Shown: positions 14,529-19,789 of the stretch, piece by piece | Numbering within the stretch: position 1 is the first letter of the stretch | Layout: each line of letters opens with the position of its first letter | Assembly: GCA_946481495.1 (NCBI GenBank) | Contig: CAMLNW010000014.1 | Span: forward strand, 1-19,789 | Direction: 5' to 3' | Length of the DNA: 19,789 bases | Source of the DNA: an uncultured Actinomycetes bacterium | GTDB taxonomy: Bacteria; Actinomycetota; Thermoleophilia; Solirubrobacterales; Thermoleophilaceae | Translations under genes and position numbers: made by a program | Notes under the pieces: model-generated | Seen by the model: only the letters and a program-made list of their open reading frames with translations | Database searches by the model: none | What the model was told of the DNA's origin: nothing

Positions 14529-15212
14529 CTACCAGAGGGAGTCGGGCAGGCCGGTCAGCTTGACGCCCGCGTGTGACTTGTTGCGGATGTTGACCGAGAT
14601 CAGCAGCGGCGTCAGCGCCTCGACGAAGCGGGCGGTCTCGAGCGCGCCGGCGTTGACCGGACGCAGGCCGGGGATCAGGCCAATCAGCTCGGCGACCTTG
14701 CGCTTCGGATCCTTGCGATCGCCGCAGATCAGGACGTCCTGGTCGAGCGGCGTGTCGAGCGCGCCGAGCGTCGCGGCGTCGACGGTGTGCAGGGCGCTGA
14801 TCACGGTGACGCCGTCGGGGACCATCTCCTGCGCCTGCTCGGCGGCGGAGCCCTGAGGGACGCCGAGCAGCCTTGTCGCCTTGCCCGAGACGGCGGCGGC
14901 GAGCGGGACGGTTGCATCGACGAGGATCTGGCCCTCGCGCAGCGTGCCCTTGAGATTGGTCAGGTTCTCGGACTGGGCGCGGAACGGGACGGTCAGGAAG
15001 ATGACCTCGCCAAGTGCGGCGGCGGCCGCGTTCTCCATGCCGGCGACGTGCGCGTTCGACACACGCTCGCGGACGCGGGCGGCGGCCTCCTCGGCGCGAC
15101 CGGCGTCGCGTGAGCCGATGATCACCTCCTGCTCCGCCGCCGCGAGGCGCAGCGCAAGGCCGAAGCCGAGCGCGCCGGTGCCGCCGACGATCGGGATTGG
15201 TGAGCCGCTCAC
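14529..15212 (-). CDS. npdG: NADPH:F420 oxidoreductase (F420-dependent NADP reductase)
   Basis: The protein has 227 residues from a GTG. This enzyme passes hydride between F420H2 and NADP, linking the F420 pool with the main redox pool. The start PIPIVGGTGALGFGLALRLA is a dinucleotide fold with GGTGALG (10-16), followed by IIGSRD, typical of the NpdG/Fno family. VIFLTVPFRAQ, LVDATVPL and LICGDRKDPKRKVAELIG, followed by the LVDATVPL-to-end pattern ending in KSHAGVKLTGLP, also fit. It heads the operon npdG-fbiA-fbiD-cofE with gaps of 7, 4 and -4 bases, so the coenzyme's user and its biosynthesis genes are made together. A -10-like TAGCGT nine bases upstream suggests a leaderless transcript from the divergent spacer shared with the SDR gene. 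Confidence 0.94.
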   Translation of the reverse strand: MSGSPIPIVGGTGALGFGLALRLAAAEQEVIIGSRDAGRAEEAAARVRERVSNAHVAGMENAAAAALGEVIFLTVPFRAQSENLTNLKGTLREGQILVDATVPLAAAVSGKATRLLGVPQGSAAEQAQEMVPDGVTVISALHTVDAATLGALDTPLDQDVLICGDRKDPKRKVAELIGLIPGLRPVNAGALETARFVEALTPLLISVNIRNKSHAGVKLTGLPDSLW

Positions 15213-15221
15213 GGGGCGGGC

Positions 15222-15227
15222 ACGCTA
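15222..15227 (-). promoter_or_regulatory. Probable -10 box (TAGCGT) of the F420 operon
   Basis: TAGCGT on the minus strand matches TANNNT and ends nine bases before the GTG at 15212. No ribosome-binding site intervenes. It would drive npdG, fbiA, fbiD and cofE, which have no spacer long enough for another obvious promoter. Confidence 0.42.
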
Positions 15228-15277
15228 ACAGGGCGGGGCGGAGCCGCTGGTGTCCGGGGCGGCGCCGGGGCGCTGGA

Positions 15278-15283
15278 TAGGGT
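15278..15283 (+). promoter_or_regulatory. Probable leaderless -10 box (TAGGGT) of the SDR-lyase operon
   Basis: TAGGGT matches TANNNT and ends seven bases before the ATG at 15291. No Shine-Dalgarno sequence is present. The 78-base spacer (15213-15290) therefore seems to hold two outward-facing promoters. Confidence 0.45.
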
Positions 15284-15290
15284 CCGCCCG

Positions 15291-16037
15291 ATGAGATTCG
15301 AGAACAAGGTCGCGTTGGTGACAGGCGGCGCCGGCGGGATCGGCTCCGCGACGGCCTCGCGGCTAGCTGCCGAGGGCGCGCGCGTAGCCGTCTGCGACCT
15401 CGGGCTGGACGCGGCGCGCGAGTTGGCCGCCGACCTCGGCGGCCTCGGCCTCGAGCTCGACGTCCGCTCGGACGAGTCGATCGCCGCCGCTGTCGCGGCG
15501 ACCCAGGACCAGCTCGGTCCGATCGACGTGCTGGTCAACAACGCCGGCATCGGTGGCGAGCTGTTCTTCGGCCAGACGCCGCCCGAGGTCTGGGACAACA
15601 TGCTCGCGATCAATCTGCGCGGCGTGTTGGCCGTCACGCATGCCGTGCTGCCGGGGATGCGTGAGCGCGGCTCCGGGTCGATCGTCAACGTCGCCTCCGA
15701 GGCTGGCCGCGTCGGCTCCCAGCTCGCCGTCGTCTACTCCGCCACAAAGGCCGGGGTGATCGGGTTCACCAAGGCATTGGCAAAGGAGTCGGCGCGCGCT
15801 GGGGTGCGCGTCAACGCCGTCGCGCCCGGCCCGATCGACACGCCGATGGTGCGCGCCGCCGACCAGTTCGGCGAGATCGGGCAGCGAATGGTCCAGGGGA
15901 TGATCGAATCGACGGCGATGAAGCGGCTCGGCGAGCCGGACGAGGTCGCGGCCGCGATCGCCTATCTGGCGAGCGACGAGGCCGCCTATGTGACGGGGGA
16001 GACGGTCGGGGTCAGCGGCGGCCTCGGCATGATGTAG
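15291..16037 (+). CDS. Short-chain dehydrogenase/reductase (FabG/BadH-like), NAD(P)-dependent
   Basis: The protein has 248 residues, a classical SDR oxidising or reducing a hydroxyl/keto group, probably on an acyl-CoA. Seen are the cofactor loop TGGAGGIG (11-18), NNAG (83-86) and the catalytic Ser136, Tyr149 and Lys153 (YSATK), then VNAVAPGPIDTPM and a C-terminal YVTGETVGVSGG. The DL following the second strand (VAVCDLGLD) suggests NAD rather than NADP. The overall pattern, including the SGGLGMM end, reminds me of BadH-type 2-hydroxycyclohexanecarboxyl-CoA dehydrogenase, but FabG-like enzymes are hard to separate by eye. Two bases separate it from the HMG-CoA lyase family gene, so both probably act in one acid-degradation route. 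A -10-like box precedes the ATG. Confidence 0.93.
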   Translation: MRFENKVALVTGGAGGIGSATASRLAAEGARVAVCDLGLDAARELAADLGGLGLELDVRSDESIAAAVAATQDQLGPIDVLVNNAGIGGELFFGQTPPEVWDNMLAINLRGVLAVTHAVLPGMRERGSGSIVNVASEAGRVGSQLAVVYSATKAGVIGFTKALAKESARAGVRVNAVAPGPIDTPMVRAADQFGEIGQRMVQGMIESTAMKRLGEPDEVAAAIAYLASDEAAYVTGETVGVSGGLGMM

Positions 16038-16039
16038 CC

Positions 16040-16954
16040 ATGTCCGACGATCCAGTCCGCATCCGCGAGGTAGGTCCTCGCGACGGTTTCCAGAACGAGC
16101 CCGAGACGATTCCGACCGACGACAAGGTCCGGTTGGTCGAGATGCTCGCCCGTACCGGCCTGCGCCGGCTCGAGGTTACGAGCTTCGTCCGCGCCGACGT
16201 CATCCCGCAGCTCGCCGACGGTCCCGAGGTCCTGACGCGCGCCGACATCCCCGACGACGTCGCGGTCACGGTGCTGATCCCGAACGAGCGCGGTCTCGAC
16301 AACGCGCTCGCGCTGCGCGACCGCTTCCAGGAGGTCAACCTCTTCCTGTCGGCCTCGGAGAGCCACAACCAGGCCAACGTCAACCGCTCGATCGAGGAGT
16401 CGCTGAGCGGGCTGGAGAAGGTCGTGGTGCGCGCGCTTGCCGAGGGTCTGCGCTGCGAGGCGGTCATCTCGGTCGTCTTCGGCTGCCCCTACGAGGGCGA
16501 TGTCCCGCCGGAGCGCGTCTTCGCGATCGCCGAACGGCTGCGCGCCGCCGGCTGTGCCGAGCTCGGCTTTGCCGACACCACCGGCATGGCAAACCCCGCC
16601 CAGGTGCGTGAGTTCTTCGCCGCCGCCTTCGAGCGGCTGCCCGACGTCGAGCTGACCGCCCACTTCCACAACACGCGCGGCCAGGGGCTCGCCAACGCGC
16701 TCGCTGCGCTCGAGGCCGGCTGCCGCTCGTTCGAGAGCTCGTTCGGCGAGCTCGGCGGCTGCCCGGTTCCGAAGGGCGCCACCGGCAACATCGCCAGCGA
16801 GGACCTCGTCTCGATGCTGCACGAGATGGGACACGACACCGGGATCGACCTGGCCAAGCTGTTGGACTGCGCCCGCGAGGCGCAGCGGGTGCTCGGCCGG
16901 CCACTCGGCAGCCACCTGCTGACTGCCGGTCCGGTCGACTGGCAGCGCGGCTAG
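16040..16954 (+). CDS. Hydroxymethylglutaryl-CoA lyase family protein
   Basis: The protein has 304 residues, a TIM-barrel lyase of the DRE-TIM family. HMG-CoA lyase splits 3-hydroxy-3-methylglutaryl-CoA into acetyl-CoA and acetoacetate in leucine breakdown; relatives cleave other 3-hydroxyacyl-CoAs. The signature residues are present: VGPRDGFQNE (11-20, with Arg14 and metal-binding Asp15), TSFV, SASESHNQANVN, metal ligands His208 and His210 in HFHNTRGQG, and the catalytic-loop Cys241 in GGCPVPKGATGN with SED following. The loop reads CPVPKGATGN where textbook enzymes have CPYAKGASGN, a conservative change, so substrate choice is not certain. It starts two bases after the SDR stop (operon). 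No partner carboxylase genes for leucine degradation are in the window. Confidence 0.93.
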   Translation: MSDDPVRIREVGPRDGFQNEPETIPTDDKVRLVEMLARTGLRRLEVTSFVRADVIPQLADGPEVLTRADIPDDVAVTVLIPNERGLDNALALRDRFQEVNLFLSASESHNQANVNRSIEESLSGLEKVVVRALAEGLRCEAVISVVFGCPYEGDVPPERVFAIAERLRAAGCAELGFADTTGMANPAQVREFFAAAFERLPDVELTAHFHNTRGQGLANALAALEAGCRSFESSFGELGGCPVPKGATGNIASEDLVSMLHEMGHDTGIDLAKLLDCAREAQRVLGRPLGSHLLTAGPVDWQRG

Positions 16955-16995
16955 AGAGTCACGAGCAACTAACACGCTCCCGCCGGGTTCCCCGC

Positions 16996-17001
16996 TACTG
17001 T
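16996..17001 (+). promoter_or_regulatory. Possible -10 box (TACTGT) of the sulfatase gene
   Basis: TACTGT matches TANNNT and ends ten bases before the ATG at 17012. It overlaps an in-frame GTG at 17000, which argues that the ATG, not that GTG, is the start. The resulting leader would be at most a few bases. Confidence 0.38.
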
Positions 17002-17011
17002 GGCGGCGGAG

Positions 17012-18535
17012 ATGGATTCCCGGCAGTCAGGTGAAGAAACCGGCGCTCTGACGCGACGCCGGCTGCTCGGCGGCGCGGCAGCGTTGGGGGCGACCGCCGC
17101 GGTTCCGGGCCTCGCCGCCGCCGAGCCGGCCGAGGGCCAGGCGCTGGTCTCGGCGCTGACGCCGACCGCCGGCGCCAACGTCGTGGTCGTCGTGATCGAC
17201 TCGCTGCGCACCGACCACGTCGGCGCCTACGGCGGACGGCGCGCCCGCACCCCGACGCTCGACGCGCTCGCGACCGAGAGCCTCGTCTTCACCCACGCCC
17301 GCCACGAGGCGCTGCCGACCGTGCCGGTGCGCAAGTCGCTGCTGATCGGTCGCAGCGGCTTCCCGTTCCGTGGCTGGCATCAGGAGGGTGCGCTGCCCGA
17401 CGTCGCCGGCTTCGAGGGCATCCACGCGAACGAGGTGACGTTTCTCGACGTGCTCGACAAGCGCGGCTACCTGACCGGCTACGTCACCGACAACCCGCAC
17501 CTCCAGCGGCCGGCGTTCGCCCGCTTCCGCGGCCGTCCCGACGTGATGACGGTCGTCAAGGGCCAGGTACCGGGCTGGCGCCAGCGCCGCATCCCGGTCT
17601 CCGGCGCTCGGTTGCGCCGCCACCTCGCGCCCGAGCTGCGCGGCGTCGACCGTGGCCGCGTGCGCGAGTACCTCGGCTACAACGCCGCGACGCGCAAGGA
17701 GAAGGACTACCTCTCGGCACGGGTCTTCCAGGGCGGGATCGACTTCCTCGAGCAGGCGGCGTTCCGCGGCCAGCCGTTCGCGCTCGTGCTCGACTGCTTC
17801 GACGTCCACGAGCCGTGGGACCCGCCCGACCGCTACCTCGCGCGCTACGCCCGCGTGAAGCGCGGCGGCTACCGGCCGGTAATGCCGTTCCCGACGCCCG
17901 CGGGCCGGACGAGCGACATCTCGGCGAAGACGTTGAAGCTCGCCCAGGCGATGTACGCCGGCGAGATCAGCCTGCTCGACGCCTGGCTCGGCCGCTTCCT
18001 GACCCGGCTCGACCAGCTCGGCATGTCGAACACCTGGGTGGCGGTTGTCTCCGACCACGGCGTCGCGCTCGGCGAGCACGGGCTGATTGGCAAGGACTCG
18101 AACAAGATGCACGGCGAGCTGATCAAGGTGCCGTTCATGATCCGCCACCCCCAGCGGGTCGCCGCCGGCCGGCGGACCGGCTACTTCGCCTCCTCGCACG
18201 ACATCGCCCCGACGCTGCTGCGCGGCGTCGGAGCCCCGGTCCCGAAGGCGATGGACGGCGCCGACCTCCGTCCGCTCTTCAACGACAACCGGGTCAAGCA
18301 GCGCCGCCCGGTCTGGACCGCCGCCTGGGGCATCACGCTGATGGCCGGTGACGGCCGCTGGCTCTACGTCGCGATCAACGACGGCGGCCGCATCCGCACC
18401 GAGCGCCTCCACGACACCCGCAGCGACCCCGGCGAGTTCCGCAACCTCGCCGGCCGCCGCCCCGACCTCGTCCGCAAGTTCCGCGGGGAGCTGGCAAAAG
18501 CCGCAGGAAAGCGGGGATTTCCAGGCAATCTCTAG
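17012..18535 (+). CDS. Tat-exported sulfatase-superfamily hydrolase with Thr at the catalytic position
   Basis: The protein has 507 residues. TRRRLLGGAAALGATAA (14-30) is a twin-arginine export signal, so the protein folds in the cytoplasm and works outside. The alkaline-phosphatase/sulfatase core follows: VVVIDSLRTDHVGAYGG with metal-ligand Asp63, FDVHEPWDPP (about 263-272), VSDHGVALGEHG with Asp348 and His349, and a SHDIAPTLL segment. In true sulfatases the CxPxR motif carries Cys or Ser, which is converted to formylglycine. Here the same place reads TVPVR (103-107) followed by KSLLIGR, so Thr103 would be the nucleophile. Thr serves this role in phosphodiester and phosphoethanolamine transferases of the same superfamily. 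Phosphoester or phosphonate chemistry is thus possible; the substrate is unknown. The ATG at 17012 is chosen over a GTG at 17000 that lies in the -10 box. It is a single gene, ending at a strong hairpin. Confidence 0.9.
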   Translation: MDSRQSGEETGALTRRRLLGGAAALGATAAVPGLAAAEPAEGQALVSALTPTAGANVVVVVIDSLRTDHVGAYGGRRARTPTLDALATESLVFTHARHEALPTVPVRKSLLIGRSGFPFRGWHQEGALPDVAGFEGIHANEVTFLDVLDKRGYLTGYVTDNPHLQRPAFARFRGRPDVMTVVKGQVPGWRQRRIPVSGARLRRHLAPELRGVDRGRVREYLGYNAATRKEKDYLSARVFQGGIDFLEQAAFRGQPFALVLDCFDVHEPWDPPDRYLARYARVKRGGYRPVMPFPTPAGRTSDISAKTLKLAQAMYAGEISLLDAWLGRFLTRLDQLGMSNTWVAVVSDHGVALGEHGLIGKDSNKMHGELIKVPFMIRHPQRVAAGRRTGYFASSHDIAPTLLRGVGAPVPKAMDGADLRPLFNDNRVKQRRPVWTAAWGITLMAGDGRWLYVAINDGGRIRTERLHDTRSDPGEFRNLAGRRPDLVRKFRGELAKAAGKRGFPGNL

Positions 18536-18539
18536 CTGC

Positions 18540-18579
18540 CTGAAGGATCCTCGGGGCGCTAGCCCCAAGGATCCTTCAG
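18540..18579. terminator. Long near-perfect hairpin between convergent genes, probable bidirectional terminator
   Basis: Arms CTGAAGGATCCTCGGGGC (18540-18557) and GCCCCAAGGATCCTTCAG (18562-18579) pair over 18 bases with a single C-A mismatch and a GCTA loop. It lies five bases after the sulfatase stop and eight before the stop of the convergent enoyl-CoA hydratase gene. There is no T-run, as is common in actinobacterial terminators. Confidence 0.8.
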
Positions 18580-18586
18580 CGGACGG

Positions 18587-19366
18587 TCAGCGGCCGGCGA
18601 ACTCCGGCTGGCGCTTTTCGAAGAAGGCCTTCGTGCCCTCGGCGAAGTCCTCGGTCGCGGCGAGCGCCTCCTGGGCCTGGACCTCCTGGTCGAGCGTCGC
18701 GGCGAGCGCGGGCTTAGCCGAGGCGTCGATCACGCGCTTGGCCATCCCGACGGCGCGCGGGGCGCACTGCAGCAGCTCGCCGGCGAACGCCGCGGTGGGC
18801 GCGTCGAGCTCGGCGGCGGGGGCGATCCGGTTGGCGAAGCCGATCCGGTGTGCCTCACGGCCGTCGATCACCTTGCCGGTCATGATCAGCTCCTTGGCGT
18901 TGCCGAGGCCGACGATCGACGGCAGGCGCGAGCAGCCGCCGACGTCGGGCAGCAGGCCGACGCGGACCTCCATGATCCCGGCCATCGCGTCCTCCGCCAT
19001 CACGCGGAAGTCGGCCGCCAGCGCCAGCTCGAATGCGCCGCCGAGGCAGGCGCCGTGGATCTGGACGATTGTCGGCTTCGGCATCTCCTCGAGCAGGTTC
19101 CACCAGTTGAGGATCCGCCGCCGGAACGGGCGCAGATTGGCCGGGTTCTCGGACAGTTCCTGCAGGTCGTGGAGGTCCATCCCGGACGAGAACATCGCGC
19201 CGTCGCCGCGCACGACCAGCACGCGCACCGACTCGTCGGCCGCGGCGTCCTCGAGCGCAAGCCCGAGCGCCTCGATCAGCTCGCCGTTGAAGGCGTTGCG
19301 CTTATCGGCGCGCTGCAGCACCAGATGGCGCACACCGTTGCGGTCCTCGACTCCGATCAGTGACAT
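18587..19366 (-). CDS. Enoyl-CoA hydratase/isomerase (crotonase family)
   Basis: The protein has 259 residues. Crotonases hydrate or isomerise enoyl-CoA esters in fatty-acid and related degradation. Oxyanion-hole segments FSSGMDL (59-65) and HGACLGGAFEL (104-114) are present. Glu113 and Glu133 (in IMEVRVGLLPDVGG) lie 20 residues apart, exactly as the two catalytic glutamates of true hydratases do, so hydratase activity is likely. The Asp141 after GLLP recalls isomerase-like members, so the exact reaction is not settled. The ATG at 19366 has GGGGAG five bases upstream, a fair ribosome-binding site, unlike the leaderless genes of the window. The divergent neighbour is a 3-hydroxyacyl-CoA dehydrogenase, which catalyses the next step of beta-oxidation; the two share a 41-base spacer. 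Confidence 0.94.
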   Translation of the reverse strand: MSLIGVEDRNGVRHLVLQRADKRNAFNGELIEALGLALEDAAADESVRVLVVRGDGAMFSSGMDLHDLQELSENPANLRPFRRRILNWWNLLEEMPKPTIVQIHGACLGGAFELALAADFRVMAEDAMAGIMEVRVGLLPDVGGCSRLPSIVGLGNAKELIMTGKVIDGREAHRIGFANRIAPAAELDAPTAAFAGELLQCAPRAVGMAKRVIDASAKPALAATLDQEVQAQEALAATEDFAEGTKAFFEKRQPEFAGR

Positions 19367-19407
19367 ATAGGCTCCCCGGGCTCGCTAAAGCTGACTGGGA
19401 GAACGTA

Positions 19408-19789
19408 GTGGAGATCAAGAAGGTTGGAGTGCTCGGTGCTGGGTTGATGGGCCACGGGATCGCCCAGGTGGTCGCGACCGCCGGTTACGACGTGGTGCTG
19501 CGCGAGGTCGACGACGCCAAGCTGGAGAAGGGCATCGGCAAGATCGAGAAGCAGCTCGCGCGCGCCGTTGAGAAGGGCAAGGCCGAGCAGGCCGACGCCG
19601 ACGCCATCCGCGGCCGCATCCAGGGCACGACCTCCTACGCCGACCTCGCCGACTGCGATCTCGTGATCGAGGCGATCACCGAGGACCTCGGCCTGAAGCT
19701 CGAGATGTGGAAGGAGGTCGACGGGATCGTCAAGGAGGGCGCGCTGTTCGCGACCAACACCTCCTCGCTGTCGGTGATCGACCAGGCGG
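19408..19789 (+). CDS. 3-hydroxybutyryl/3-hydroxyacyl-CoA dehydrogenase (N-terminal part, cut by window edge)
   Basis: From a GTG at 19408 the frame stays open to the right edge (127 codons). The protein opens with IKKVGVLGAGLMGHGIAQVV, a Rossmann fold with GAGLMG (10-15), followed by an acidic residue after the second strand (LREVD), fitting NAD. Later DLVIEAITEDLGLKLEMWKE and ATNTSSLSVIDQA are hallmarks of the FadB/Hbd/PaaH dehydrogenases, which oxidise 3-hydroxyacyl-CoA to 3-ketoacyl-CoA. GGGAG lies seven bases before the start as a ribosome-binding site. The catalytic His and Glu of the family are beyond the window. Pairing with the divergent enoyl-CoA hydratase supports a role in beta-oxidation or hydroxybutyrate metabolism. 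Confidence 0.93.
   Translation, partial: MEIKKVGVLGAGLMGHGIAQVVATAGYDVVLREVDDAKLEKGIGKIEKQLARAVEKGKAEQADADAIRGRIQGTTSYADLADCDLVIEAITEDLGLKLEMWKEVDGIVKEGALFATNTSSLSVIDQA

Overview
The window is high-GC (mostly around 70%), densely coded bacterial DNA. Its style points to the Actinomycetota, possibly a deep-branching class such as Thermoleophilia. The evidence is a fused two-domain F420 synthase (FbiC), a separate CofD-CofC-CofE set, paired YrbE/MlaE permeases, a hydrolase-cyclase fusion, and many genes with a TANNNT -10 box 6-10 bases before the start codon, as in leaderless actinobacterial transcripts. The class-level placement is inference.

Layout. Bases 1-1623 (minus strand) hold the N-terminal part of a lipoprotein of the NMT1/ThiY substrate-binding type and, upstream of it, a class III nucleotide cyclase fused to an alpha/beta-hydrolase domain that seems to have lost its catalytic Ser and His. 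Divergent from these is fbiC (1659-3848). Bases 3861-8394 hold a secreted RHS/YD-repeat protein with its own sigma70-like promoter, a signal peptide and a DNRLRE/CBM96-like domain. Its reading frame breaks at a run of five C just before the canonical RHS core end. A lower-GC stretch (about 8160-9190) follows, with the displaced RHS tail and three small predicted membrane proteins, which resembles a variable RHS tip/immunity region.

Bases 9224-12105 hold a divergent GntR-family regulator, a YrbE/MlaE permease gene broken by an internal deletion with frameshift, an intact second permease, and a possible hotdog-fold protein. No mce or ATPase gene is seen beside the permeases. Bases 15212-12119 (minus strand) form a four-gene F420 operon: NADPH:F420 oxidoreductase (npdG), fbiA/cofD, fbiD/cofC and cofE. 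cofE appears to start at a CTG that overlaps the fbiD stop codon. Together with fbiC this covers most of F420 biosynthesis plus a major F420 redox partner, in two blocks about 8 kb apart.

Bases 15291-16954 hold an SDR dehydrogenase and an HMG-CoA lyase family gene in one operon. A Tat-exported sulfatase-superfamily protein (17012-18535) follows, with Thr where the modified Cys/Ser normally sits. It is separated by a strong hairpin from a convergent enoyl-CoA hydratase (18587-19366). Divergent from that is the start of a 3-hydroxyacyl-CoA dehydrogenase, cut by the window end. The right end thus looks like acyl-CoA catabolism.

No tRNA, rRNA, CRISPR array, insertion sequence or origin was recognised. 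No stretch longer than about 140 bases lacks a gene.
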